From: Riemerella columbina
GTDB taxonomy: Bacteria; Bacteroidota; Bacteroidia; Flavobacteriales; Weeksellaceae
Length of the DNA stretch: 64,000 nucleotides
Direction: 5' to 3'
NCBI RefSeq assembly: GCF_030517065.1
Contig: NZ_CP103950.1
Location: 558,001 to 622,000, forward strand
Both the position numbers and the translations under genes were made by a program. Below, piece after piece: positions 33,186 through 41,367 of this stretch. Position 1 is the stretch's first letter, and each line of letters begins with the position of its first letter. The notes below the pieces were generated by a model. It saw only the letters and a program-made list of their open reading frames with translations, was not told the origin of the DNA and ran no database searches.

Positions 33186-34310
33186 ATGTCAGGTATTGAG
33201 ATTAGAAAAGTAGCGAGCGAGGCAGATTTAATGTCGTTTATTCAATTTCCCAATCGGCTTTATCATCAGCATCCGTACTATGTACCGCCGTTAATCAAAG
33301 ATGAAAAGAATGTGTGGAATGCTCAGGAAAATCCAGCGCTGGCGTATTCGGAGGCGGAGCAATACCTCGCCTATAAAAATAATGAGGTGGTGGGGCGCAT
33401 CGCTTTAATCGTTAATCATAAAGAAGCCGAAGAATTAGGCATTAAAAAGTTGCGCTTTGGGTGGTTAGATTTTATTGAAGATATTGAGGTGGCTCAAGCG
33501 CTAATCGATAAAGCAGTAGAGGTTGCCAAAGCCAAAAATCTGCCTAAAATAGAAGGCCCTATGGGTTTTACCAATTTAGATAAAGCGGGAATGCTCACTT
33601 TGGGTTTTGATCGCTTGGCAACGATGATTGGACTTTACAACTACGCTTATTACCCTGAATATTTAGAAAAATTAGGGCTTAAAAAAGAGAAAGAATGGGT
33701 GGAGTTTGAAATTCAATTCCCTGATACACTGCCAGAAAAGGTGACTAAATTTAGCCGATTGATTGCAGAGAAATATAAGCTTAAAGTTCTGAATTTCAAT
33801 AATAAAAAAGAAATATTACCTCTAGTAGAGCCTATGTTTAAACTTTTAGACGAGACTTACAAAAATCTGTCCACCTACACGCCCATTTCGGCGGAGCAAA
33901 TTCAGACTTATAAAGAGAAATATTTCGGTTTTATAGACAAGGATTATATTATTTGTATAGAAGATGAGCATCAAGATTTAATCGCTTTTGCCATTACGAT
34001 GCCTTCTTATTCTAAGGCGTTGCAAAAAGCCAATGGCAAACTTTTTCCATTCGGGTGGTGGCATTTTCTAAGAGCTGGAAAACGGAACGATAGAGCCAAT
34101 TTTTATCTGATTGGCATTCGTCCGGATTACCAGCGTCGTGGCGTTACTTCCATTATTTTTGAAGAAATTTATAAGGTTTTTAAAAAGAAAGGCGTCAAGT
34201 TTTTAGAAACCAATCCAGAGTTGGAGGACAATAAGAGCATCCAGCTGTTGTGGCAAGATTATGCCCCTGTTAACCATAAACGAAGACGCACTTATGCATT
34301 AGATATTTAG
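33186..34310 (+). CDS. GNAT-fold acetyltransferase, Bacteroidetes type
   Basis: 374 residues. The N-terminal third (FIQFPNRLYHQHPYYVPPL, IEGPMGFTNLDKAGMLTLGFD) is the conserved core of a large GNAT-related family common in Bacteroidetes. The C-terminal part contains the acetyl-CoA loop in YLIGIRPDYQRRGVTSIIFEEIY near 312-334, and the final HKRRRTYALDI. The R-x-x-G-V loop is a variant of Q/R-x-x-G-x-G/A. The substrate is unknown. Four bases after its stop begins a 58-residue membrane protein, which suggests a shared message. Confidence 0.82.
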   Translation: MSGIEIRKVASEADLMSFIQFPNRLYHQHPYYVPPLIKDEKNVWNAQENPALAYSEAEQYLAYKNNEVVGRIALIVNHKEAEELGIKKLRFGWLDFIEDIEVAQALIDKAVEVAKAKNLPKIEGPMGFTNLDKAGMLTLGFDRLATMIGLYNYAYYPEYLEKLGLKKEKEWVEFEIQFPDTLPEKVTKFSRLIAEKYKLKVLNFNNKKEILPLVEPMFKLLDETYKNLSTYTPISAEQIQTYKEKYFGFIDKDYIICIEDEHQDLIAFAITMPSYSKALQKANGKLFPFGWWHFLRAGKRNDRANFYLIGIRPDYQRRGVTSIIFEEIYKVFKKKGVKFLETNPELEDNKSIQLLWQDYAPVNHKRRRTYALDI

Positions 34311-34314
34311 CCTT

Positions 34315-34491
34315 ATGAAAAAGCAACTTTACATTTATATGGCGCTCATCCTCCTGTTTGTGGGCTATAATTTATTTTTTAAAACCGATAACGAACGGCT
34401 AAACACGTTGATTAACATCTTGTTTTCCAGTTTGTTGTTTCTCTATTTGGCTTATTTAGCCTTGGTGATTTTAAAAAAGTTGAAAAAGTAA
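34315..34491 (+). CDS. 58-residue two-helix membrane protein
   Basis: A small open frame, ATG at 34315, stop at 34489-34491. It starts MKKQLYIYMALILLF and ends VILKKLKK. Two hydrophobic segments (about 7-22 and 33-52) are separated by a polar turn KTDNERLN, with basic residues at both ends, which predicts a hairpin with both termini in the cytoplasm. It begins 4 bases after the acetyltransferase stop. The conserved-looking hydrophobicity, sensible start and tight spacing support a real gene. No family is recognised and its role is unknown. Confidence 0.62.
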   Translation: MKKQLYIYMALILLFVGYNLFFKTDNERLNTLINILFSSLLFLYLAYLALVILKKLKK

Positions 34492-34606
34492 AAAGGAGTG
34501 CCAAGCATTTGGAGGTTTAGAAATATCCAAAACGCAAGTCTATTATTTAAAATAATTCTAAATTGGGCTAATGCTGGTTTTTAAGGAATGAAAATTGCAG
34601 CTGGCA

Positions 34607-34639
34607 TTGTGGTTTTAGCGTATAATTTTATTAGTTTTG
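34607..34639 (+). promoter_or_regulatory. nuo operon promoter (-33 TTG / -7 TAGTTTTG)
   Basis: TAGTTTTG (34632-34639) matches TAnnTTTG. A TTG (34607-34609) lies 22 bases upstream. The box ends 21 bases before the nuoA ATG. This is the only good promoter found ahead of the 14-kb operon. Confidence 0.7.
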
Positions 34640-34660
34640 CAAGTCAAAGAATAACTTAAG

Positions 34661-35026
34661 ATGAATATTCCAGATAATTACATTCCAATTCTGATACAAG
34701 CCGCCGTGGGGCTGGGTTTTGTGCTGGTGTCTTTGGTGGCATCGCATTATTTAGGTCCACGCTTGAATGGTGGCGTAAAAGATGATGCCTTTGAATGTGG
34801 TATAGACCACGAGGGCGATGCCCGCACACCGTTTTCGGTAAAGTACTTTCTTACCGCTATTTTATTCGTGTTGTTTGATATAGAAATTGTATTCTTTTAT
34901 CCTTACGCGGTTAATTTTAGAGAATTCGGTATAGAAGGATTTTTAGCGGTGCTCACCTTTGTTGCGGTCTTTTTCATCGGATTTTTCTATGTGCTGAAGC
35001 GTGGCGCTTTGGATTGGGATAAATAA
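34661..35026 (+). CDS. nuoA: NADH-quinone oxidoreductase subunit A
   Basis: 121 residues, three membrane helices (about 9-29, 66-87, 95-113). The conserved loop with YECG-type sequence reads AFECGIDHEGDARTPFSVKYFL (the Cys sits in the quinone-site loop), and the second helix keeps the DIE motif (LFDIEIVFFYPYA). It is part of the proton-pumping arm of complex I next to NuoH and the quinone cavity. First gene of the nuo operon. Confidence 0.96.
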   Translation: MNIPDNYIPILIQAAVGLGFVLVSLVASHYLGPRLNGGVKDDAFECGIDHEGDARTPFSVKYFLTAILFVLFDIEIVFFYPYAVNFREFGIEGFLAVLTFVAVFFIGFFYVLKRGALDWDK

Positions 35027-35043
35027 TCATAAAAATTAAGAAA

Positions 35044-35598
35044 ATGTCTAATACACCTACGATAAAAACAGATGCACCAGCACCTCCAGGCTATTCTGGA
35101 GAGGGCTTTTTTGCAACTAAATTGAGCAGTTTGATAGGGATGGCGCGGTCCTATTCGCTTTGGCCATTGCCATTTGCCACCTCTTGCTGTGGTATTGAAT
35201 TTATGGCGATGATGATGCCAACTTACGACTTAGCAAGGTTCGGTGCGGAAAGAATGTCTTTCTCCCCAAGACAAGCCGATTGCCTATTGGTTTGCGGGAC
35301 TATCTCTAAAAAATTAGCCCCTGTATTAAAGCAAGTTTACACGCAGATGGCAGAGCCTAAATGGGTAATTGCCGTGGGAGCTTGTGCCAGCAGCGGCGGT
35401 ATTTTTGATACTTACTCTGTGCTCCAAGGGATTGATAGAGTGATTCCTGTAGATGTCTATGTACCAGGGTGTCCGCCGAGGCCAGAGCAAATTTTAGAAG
35501 GCTTTATGCAAGTGCAAGCCTTGGCAGAAAGCGAAAGCCTAAGGCGCCGAGATATGCCTGAATATAAGGCTTTATTAGAAAGTTATGATGTTAAATAA
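35044..35598 (+). CDS. nuoB: NADH-quinone oxidoreductase subunit B
   Basis: 184 residues. The four Cys of cluster N2 are present: the CC pair in TSCCGIEFM (near 48-49), GACASSGG near 115, and VPGCPPRPEQI near 145. An N-terminal extension of about 30 residues rich in Pro/Thr precedes the core. NuoB passes electrons from N2 to quinone at the junction of the peripheral and membrane arms. 17 bases follow nuoA. The gap to nuoC is 67 bases. Confidence 0.97.
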   Translation: MSNTPTIKTDAPAPPGYSGEGFFATKLSSLIGMARSYSLWPLPFATSCCGIEFMAMMMPTYDLARFGAERMSFSPRQADCLLVCGTISKKLAPVLKQVYTQMAEPKWVIAVGACASSGGIFDTYSVLQGIDRVIPVDVYVPGCPPRPEQILEGFMQVQALAESESLRRRDMPEYKALLESYDVK

Positions 35599-35665
35599 CA
35601 TACAGATAATATGAGGATTGCCTGATGAAAAAGGGCTACATTTCGCATTATCAAACTAAAAATTT

Positions 35666-36160
35666 ATGAACAACAATTTTATTTTAGAAGCCATCCGCAG
35701 AGAGTTCCCAGAGGCGTTATTGAATGCCTCGGAGCCGTATGGTTTTCTAACTTTAGAAATAGAGAGAAAGGACATCAAAAAAGTGATTCATCACCTTAAG
35801 GATTCCTCATTGGAGTTTCATTTTCTGACCGATATTTGTGGATTGCACTATCCAGCGGTTAAGGGGAAGGAGCTCGGCGTGGTGTATCACTTGCATAATA
35901 TGAAAACCAATGCAAGAGTAAGGCTTAAAACCTTTATGCCGATAGAGGAGCCAGAGGTAGATTCCATCACAGATTTGTATGCTGGAGCCAATTGGATGGA
36001 ACGAGAAACTTTTGATTTCTACGGCATTAAGTTTAGAGGGCATCCAGATTTAAGAGTGATCCTCAATGATACCGAGCTGGGCTATCATCCAATGTTAAAG
36101 GAATACCGATTGGAAGACGGCACCAGAGAAGATAAAGACGATAAAATGTTTGGAAGATAA
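35666..36160 (+). CDS. nuoC: NADH-quinone oxidoreductase subunit C
   Basis: 164 residues. It is a separate 30-kDa-type subunit, not fused to NuoD as in enterobacteria. The family motif appears as ANWMERETFDFYGIKFRGHPDLRVILNDTELGYHPMLKEY near 109-149. It is a structural subunit of the peripheral arm and carries no cofactor. It lies between nuoB and nuoD, with gaps of 67 and 63 bases. Confidence 0.95.
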   Translation: MNNNFILEAIRREFPEALLNASEPYGFLTLEIERKDIKKVIHHLKDSSLEFHFLTDICGLHYPAVKGKELGVVYHLHNMKTNARVRLKTFMPIEEPEVDSITDLYAGANWMERETFDFYGIKFRGHPDLRVILNDTELGYHPMLKEYRLEDGTREDKDDKMFGR

Positions 36161-36223
36161 GCACTTGATTTTGATACCTTATTATAAGGTTGAAAGTCAA
36201 ATATCATCATCAAAGACTAAACA

Positions 36224-37447
36224 ATGAAAGATAACGAATTATCCAATATACTCCAGCATTACGAAAGTAATGAACAGATTGATGGGCAACTTTATACCCT
36301 CAATTTAGGACCTACGCACCCCGCCACGCACGGTATTTTCCAAAATATCTTAACGATGGACGGCGAGCGTATTCTGCATTCTGAGCAAACGGTAGGCTAT
36401 ATTCATAGAGCGTTTGAGAAAATATCAGAGCGTAGAAATTATGCTCAAATCACTACCCTAACCGACCGTTTGAACTACTGTTCGGCACCGATTAACAATT
36501 TCGGTTGGCATATGACAGTGGAAAAACTCATCGGTTGCCAAGTGCCTAAACGCGTTGATTATATGCGGATTATCATTATGGAACTGGCAAGAATTGCCGA
36601 CCATTTGGTGTGCAATGGCGTAATTGGCGTAGATACAGGGGCCTTAACGGGCTTTACTTATGTGTTCCAAGACAGAGAGCGCATCTACGAAATGTATGAA
36701 CAAGTTTGTGGCGCCAGAATGACCACCAACATCGGTAGAATTGGCGGTTTTGAAAGAGATTTCTCCCCAAAATTCCACGAGTTGATTAAAGATTTCATCA
36801 AAAATTTCCCAAAAAGATTTCAAGAATTTTGTGACCTGATGGAGCGCAACAGAATCTTTATGGACAGAACCATTGGCGCAGGTGCCATTTCTGCGGAGCG
36901 GGCTTTGAGCTATAGCTTTACAGGTCCCAACTTGCGTGCGGCAGGGGTAGATTATGATGTTCGTGTGGCACAGCCTTATTCTTCGTATGATGATTTTGAT
37001 TTCATCATTCCAATAGGCACAGCGGGAGATACTTACGATAGATTTATGGTAAGACAGCAGGAAATTTGGGAAAGTTATAAATTGGTAAAAAATGCCTACG
37101 AAAACCTTCCAGAAGGAGATTATCACGCAGATGTTCCAGATTTTTATTTGCCAGAAAAAGCCGATGTTTACACCAAAATGGAAGCCCTGATTTATCACTT
37201 TAAAATAGTGATGGGAGAGCAAGAAATTCCAAAAGGTGAGGTTTACAACTGCGTAGAAGGCGGTAACGGTGAGTTAGGCTTCTATCTGATTAGTGATGGT
37301 GGGCGTACCCCGTACAGACTTCATTTCAGAAGACCGTGCTTTATTTATTACCAAGCGTATCCAGAGATGATCAAAGGCTCTATGATTTCCGATGCCATTA
37401 TTACAATGAGTAGTATGAATGTGATCGCAGGAGAATTAGACGCTTAG
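36224..37447 (+). CDS. nuoD: NADH-quinone oxidoreductase subunit D
   Basis: 407 residues. NLGPTHPATHGIFQ near 27-40 holds the two quinone-site His, and ELARIADHLVCNG, GGFERDFSPK and the terminal MSSMNVIAGELDA-type end (D/R of the 49-kDa family) are all present. The subunit forms the quinone-binding cavity with NuoB and NuoH and descends from [NiFe] hydrogenase large subunits. The interval to nuoE is 86 bases with no hairpin seen. Confidence 0.97.
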   Translation: MKDNELSNILQHYESNEQIDGQLYTLNLGPTHPATHGIFQNILTMDGERILHSEQTVGYIHRAFEKISERRNYAQITTLTDRLNYCSAPINNFGWHMTVEKLIGCQVPKRVDYMRIIIMELARIADHLVCNGVIGVDTGALTGFTYVFQDRERIYEMYEQVCGARMTTNIGRIGGFERDFSPKFHELIKDFIKNFPKRFQEFCDLMERNRIFMDRTIGAGAISAERALSYSFTGPNLRAAGVDYDVRVAQPYSSYDDFDFIIPIGTAGDTYDRFMVRQQEIWESYKLVKNAYENLPEGDYHADVPDFYLPEKADVYTKMEALIYHFKIVMGEQEIPKGEVYNCVEGGNGELGFYLISDGGRTPYRLHFRRPCFIYYQAYPEMIKGSMISDAIITMSSMNVIAGELDA

Positions 37448-37533
37448 AAAATTGAAAATAAAATAATAAAATAGATTGTAAATAGGGAAGTTTAATATCA
37501 AAAAAACTCCATCAATCTAAAATAGATAAAAAA

Positions 37534-38043
37534 ATGAGCGAAACAATTGCTTTTAAGCCAGAAGCCTTAGAAAAGGTACACCAGATTATGGCAAGGTATC
37601 CAGAAGGCAGACAGAAGTCGGCACTGATTCCAGTATTGCATTTGGCACAGAAAGAATTCGGTGGGTGGCTATCGGTTCCCGTGATGGATTATGTAGCAGA
37701 ATTACTCAGCATTAAGCCGATAGAAGTTTATGAAGTGGCAACTTTCTACACGATGTTCAATATGAAACCCGTAGGGAAGTATGTGCTGGAAGTCTGCAGA
37801 ACAGGACCTTGTATGCTCAACGGCAGCGAAGATATCCTCAACCATATCCGTGAAACCCTCAACATTAAAGACGGCGAAACCACGGAAGATGGGCTATTCA
37901 CACTAAAACCAGCCGAATGCTTGGGCGCGTGTGGCTATGCTCCAATGATGCAGTTGGGTAAATTTTATCACGAACATCTAACCAAAGAAAAAGTAGATGA
38001 AATCCTTGAGCTTTGTCGCCAAGGAGCCATCGCTATAGACTAA
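37534..38043 (+). CDS. nuoE: NADH-quinone oxidoreductase subunit E
   Basis: 169 residues, thioredoxin-like. The 2Fe-2S (N1a) ligands are in CRTGPC (near 89-94) and ECLGAC (near 129-134). An N-terminal helical domain (ALIPVLHLAQKEFGGWLS, VYEVATFYTMF) is intact. Presence of NuoE and NuoF means this complex accepts NADH directly, unlike the 11-subunit form. 13 bases separate it from nuoF. Confidence 0.96.
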   Translation: MSETIAFKPEALEKVHQIMARYPEGRQKSALIPVLHLAQKEFGGWLSVPVMDYVAELLSIKPIEVYEVATFYTMFNMKPVGKYVLEVCRTGPCMLNGSEDILNHIRETLNIKDGETTEDGLFTLKPAECLGACGYAPMMQLGKFYHEHLTKEKVDEILELCRQGAIAID

Positions 38044-38056
38044 ATTATTAAGGACA

Positions 38057-39418
38057 ATGAGTAAAAAACTTTTACTTAAAGACGCACATATAGAAGGCAT
38101 TCGCTATTTTGATGTATACCGCAAACAAGGCGGCTATCAAGCAGCAGAAAAAGCCTTGAAAATGACCCCTGAAGAAATCTTAGAAGAGGTAAAAACTTCT
38201 GGACTGAGAGGGCGTGGTGGCGCGGGCTTCCCAACAGGGCTCAAGTGGAGTTTCTTAGCGAAACCCGAAGGCGTGCCAAGACACTTGGTGGTTAATGCCG
38301 ATGAGTCTGAACCTGGAACCTTCAAAGACCGTTATTTAATGGAGTTTATCCCACATCTTTTAATCGAGGGGATGCTCATTTCATCTTATTGCTTGGGCTC
38401 TAACACTTCTTACATCTACATCCGTGGGGAGTACGCGTGGATTCCAGATATTTTAGAGGAAGCCATTGCGGAAGCTAAAAAAGCAGGATTTTTAGGGAAA
38501 AATATTTTAGGCTCAGGCTTTGATTTGGAAATTTATGTCCAAAGAGGAGCAGGAGCATACATCTGCGGAGAGGAAACCGCCCTATTAGAATCTTTGGAAG
38601 GCAAGAGAGGAAATCCGAGATTGAAACCACCATTCCCAGCGGTTAAAGGCTTATGGGAAAGACCAACGGTGGTGAATAATGTGGAGTCCATCGCCGCGGT
38701 AGTACCGATTATCAACATTACAGGTGCCGAGTATGCCAAAATTGGCGTAGGGCGTTCCACAGGGACTAAACTCATTTCCGCTTGCGGAAACATCAATAAG
38801 CCAGGGGTTTACGAGATTGATATGACCATCACGGTAGAAGAATTTATCTATTCTGATGAATATTGTGGTGGTATCCCGAATGGTAAGCGCTTAAAGGCGT
38901 GTATTCCTGGAGGAAGCTCCGTACCGATTGTTCCTGCCAACTTATTGCTAAGAACCATTGATGGCAAACCACGATATATGAACTATGAATCCCTTTCAGA
39001 AGGCGGTTTCGCTACGGGAACTATGATGGGGTCTGGTGGTTTCATCGTTTTAGATGAAGACCAATCCGTGGTAGAGCATACGATGACTTTGGCGCGTTTT
39101 TACAACCACGAAAGTTGCGGACAGTGTACCCCTTGCCGAGAGGGCACAGGCTGGATGTACCGCATACTGAAAAAAATAGTGGCTGGCGAAGGCGAAATGT
39201 CCGATATTGATTTGCTATGGGATATTCAGCGGAAAATTGAAGGTAACACCATCTGCCCGTTAGGAGATGCAGCGGCGTGGCCAGTAGCAGCAGCCATTCG
39301 CCATTTTAGAGATGAGTTTGAATGGTATGTGAAAAATCCAGAATTAGCCAAAACCCAAAAATACGGATTGGGGAACTATGCAGACCCTATTCCATTGAAA
39401 GAAGAAACGCTATCTTAA
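38057..39418 (+). CDS. nuoF: NADH-quinone oxidoreductase subunit F
   Basis: 453 residues. FMN/NADH site GRGGAGFPTGLKWSF near 51-65, second Gly-rich stretch GAGAYICGEETALLESLEGKRG near 174, and the N3 4Fe-4S ligands ESCGQCTPCREG near 352-363, with a further Cys in ICPLGDAA near 400. It oxidises NADH and passes electrons to the cluster chain. The next gene downstream is not nuoG but an unrelated outer-membrane-like gene. Confidence 0.97.
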   Translation: MSKKLLLKDAHIEGIRYFDVYRKQGGYQAAEKALKMTPEEILEEVKTSGLRGRGGAGFPTGLKWSFLAKPEGVPRHLVVNADESEPGTFKDRYLMEFIPHLLIEGMLISSYCLGSNTSYIYIRGEYAWIPDILEEAIAEAKKAGFLGKNILGSGFDLEIYVQRGAGAYICGEETALLESLEGKRGNPRLKPPFPAVKGLWERPTVVNNVESIAAVVPIINITGAEYAKIGVGRSTGTKLISACGNINKPGVYEIDMTITVEEFIYSDEYCGGIPNGKRLKACIPGGSSVPIVPANLLLRTIDGKPRYMNYESLSEGGFATGTMMGSGGFIVLDEDQSVVEHTMTLARFYNHESCGQCTPCREGTGWMYRILKKIVAGEGEMSDIDLLWDIQRKIEGNTICPLGDAAAWPVAAAIRHFRDEFEWYVKNPELAKTQKYGLGNYADPIPLKEETLS

Positions 39419-39434
39419 AAAAACGAAGAGGAAG

Positions 39435-40262
39435 GTGAAAAGCAGAATTGTATATATGATGGCTCTTATCCTCACCATGGGGATGATGAATGCGCAGCAA
39501 AACTCAGAAGTGAGAAACCCTTTCCGCAAGGGAACGGTTTTATTATTCTGGGGTTGGAATAGAGCAGCTTATACCGCATCAGATATTCGCTTTAAAGGCG
39601 AAGGCTATGATTTCCAGCTGCACCATGTGGTGGCTCATGATAGACCCACGGATTTCAGTTTTAGAGACTATTTTCATCCACTAAGGGTAACCATTCCTCA
39701 GACCAATACGCGGATTGGCTACTTTATCAAGGACAATTTAGCCATCGTTTTGGCAGTAGACCATATGAAATATGTGATGGACCAAGACCAAACGGTAGAT
39801 TTTAGCGGAAAGATTGCCAATCCTTATGCTGTTTATGTTCAGAATGGAAAAGTCAATTTATCCGATGAGCAATTTCTCACTTTTGAGCATACCGATGGTC
39901 TCAACTATGTGAATGCTGGTTTAGAAAAATACCAACCAATATTAACGAATAAAAATGTGGATATCTATTGGGCATATGGCGGCGGCGTAGGTGTGCTTTA
40001 CCCTAAAACCAATGCCAAATTATTTGGTAATGAGAGAAGCGATAGGTTTCATATTGCAGGCTTTGGTGCTGATGTAAGAGCCAATTTAAATATTGTATTT
40101 TGGAAACACCTTATCGCGAGGATAGAAGCGAAATACGGTTACATCAATATGCCAGACATCAAAACCACATTAAATAATGCCGATGTGGCGAGCCAAGATT
40201 TCGCCTTTGGGCAGGTTAATTTTGGTATAGGCTATGTTTTTAATACCAGAAAATTAAAATAG
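39435..40262 (+). CDS. putative outer-membrane beta-barrel protein inside the nuo operon
   Basis: 275 residues from a GTG start (39435). An ATG 21 bases on is the alternative. A signal peptide about 1-20 ends MNAQ. The mature chain alternates aromatic and polar residues like a small barrel: RKGTVLLFWGWNRAAYT, FQLHHVVAHDRPTDFSF, TRIGYFIKDNLAIVLAVDHMKYV, IARIEAKYGYINMPDI, and a final FGQVNFGIGYVF strand. It shows no similarity to any complex I subunit and no cofactor motif. It starts 17 bases after the nuoF stop and ends 72 bases before nuoG, with no promoter or terminator seen, so it must be co-transcribed. The function is unknown. Confidence 0.78.
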   Translation: MKSRIVYMMALILTMGMMNAQQNSEVRNPFRKGTVLLFWGWNRAAYTASDIRFKGEGYDFQLHHVVAHDRPTDFSFRDYFHPLRVTIPQTNTRIGYFIKDNLAIVLAVDHMKYVMDQDQTVDFSGKIANPYAVYVQNGKVNLSDEQFLTFEHTDGLNYVNAGLEKYQPILTNKNVDIYWAYGGGVGVLYPKTNAKLFGNERSDRFHIAGFGADVRANLNIVFWKHLIARIEAKYGYINMPDIKTTLNNADVASQDFAFGQVNFGIGYVFNTRKLK

Positions 40263-40333
40263 GAAATAATAGCGAGAGTAAGTTTTATCAACAATAATAA
40301 AAAGTCTTTTCACGAAGACTAATCATTAACGAT

Positions 40334-41365
40334 ATGAGCGAAGAGATTAAAAAATTTAAAATAACCATAGACGGACAAACCACCGAGGTAGCACCAGGAA
40401 CGAGTATTTTGGAGGCTGCAAGACAAATCGGAGGGAAATCTGTGCCCCCTGCAATGTGCTATTATAGCAAGTTGGAAACCAGTGGTGGGCGGTGCCGTAC
40501 TTGCCTCGTAGAGGTGTCCAAAGGTTCTGATGCAGACCCTCGCCCAATGCCGAAATTGGTGGCGAGTTGCCGTACAACCGTAATGGATGGTATGGAAGTG
40601 AAGAACTTAACCTCTGAGAGAACCCAAGAGGCACGAAAAGCCGTTACGGAATTCTTATTGGTTAACCACCCATTAGACTGTCCTATCTGTGACCAAGCGG
40701 GCGAGTGCCACCTCCAAGATTTAGGCTACGAGCACGGCGTGGAAAATACCAGAACAGAGTTTGAAAGAAGAACTTTTGAACCAGAAGACATCGGTCCTTA
40801 TATTAAATTGAATATGAACCGCTGTATCCTTTGCGCCAGATGCGTATTGGCTGCCAACCAGTTGACCGATGAGCGGGAGCACGGCATTTTATTCCGTGGT
40901 GACCATGCCGAAATTTCAACTTACCTCAATAAAGCCTTAGACCATGAGTTTATCGGCAATGTGATAGATGTATGCCCTGTGGGTGCGCTTACGGATAAAA
41001 CTTCGCGCTTTGCCAGCAGAGTATGGTTTACTAAACCGATGAATGCCACTTGCCAGTGCGACAAATGTAGCGGTAAGGCGGTGCTTTGGATGAAAGGTGA
41101 TGAAATTATCCGTGTAACAGCCAGAAAAGATGAGTACGGCGAAGTGGAAGAGTTCATCTGTAACGATTGCCGCTTCCACAGAAAAGACCTTAAATATTGG
41201 AATGTAGAAGGTCCAAGACACATCAGTAGACACTCGGTGATTTCATTAAATCATTACGATAAAAAGACCAATTCTTATGAGCTAATTGACTATGAGTCAG
41301 CCAAGGAGGTCAGCACCAAAGATGAAAAAAGAGTAGAACCTAAAATAAAAGATGAAGAACAATAG
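40334..41365 (+). CDS. nuoG: NADH-quinone oxidoreductase subunit G, short form
   Basis: 343 residues, against roughly 700-900 in typical NuoG. Ligand sets seen: N1b 2Fe-2S (Cys42, 54, 57, 79), N5 (His112, Cys116, 119, 125), N4 (Cys164, 167, 170, 214), and a Cys group at 240, 242, 245, 276 and 279 where the extra 4Fe-4S site of the molybdopterin-like domain begins. The large C-terminal molybdopterin-fold domain is missing altogether. The frame is clean and nuoH starts 2 bases after the stop, so this is not a frameshift. Short NuoG proteins are usual in Flavobacteriia. All clusters needed for electron transfer to N2 are present. Confidence 0.94.
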   Translation: MSEEIKKFKITIDGQTTEVAPGTSILEAARQIGGKSVPPAMCYYSKLETSGGRCRTCLVEVSKGSDADPRPMPKLVASCRTTVMDGMEVKNLTSERTQEARKAVTEFLLVNHPLDCPICDQAGECHLQDLGYEHGVENTRTEFERRTFEPEDIGPYIKLNMNRCILCARCVLAANQLTDEREHGILFRGDHAEISTYLNKALDHEFIGNVIDVCPVGALTDKTSRFASRVWFTKPMNATCQCDKCSGKAVLWMKGDEIIRVTARKDEYGEVEEFICNDCRFHRKDLKYWNVEGPRHISRHSVISLNHYDKKTNSYELIDYESAKEVSTKDEKRVEPKIKDEEQ

Positions 41366-41367
41366 TT

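Noticed and set aside
36644-37222. A 192-codon minus-strand frame across nuoD.
   Set aside because: It is the antisense of a highly conserved complex I gene, and its product shows no recognisable domain.
40334-41365. NuoG as a truncated pseudogene.
   Set aside because: The frame is clean, all electron-transfer ligands are present, and nuoH follows 2 bases on. Short NuoG is usual in this lineage.
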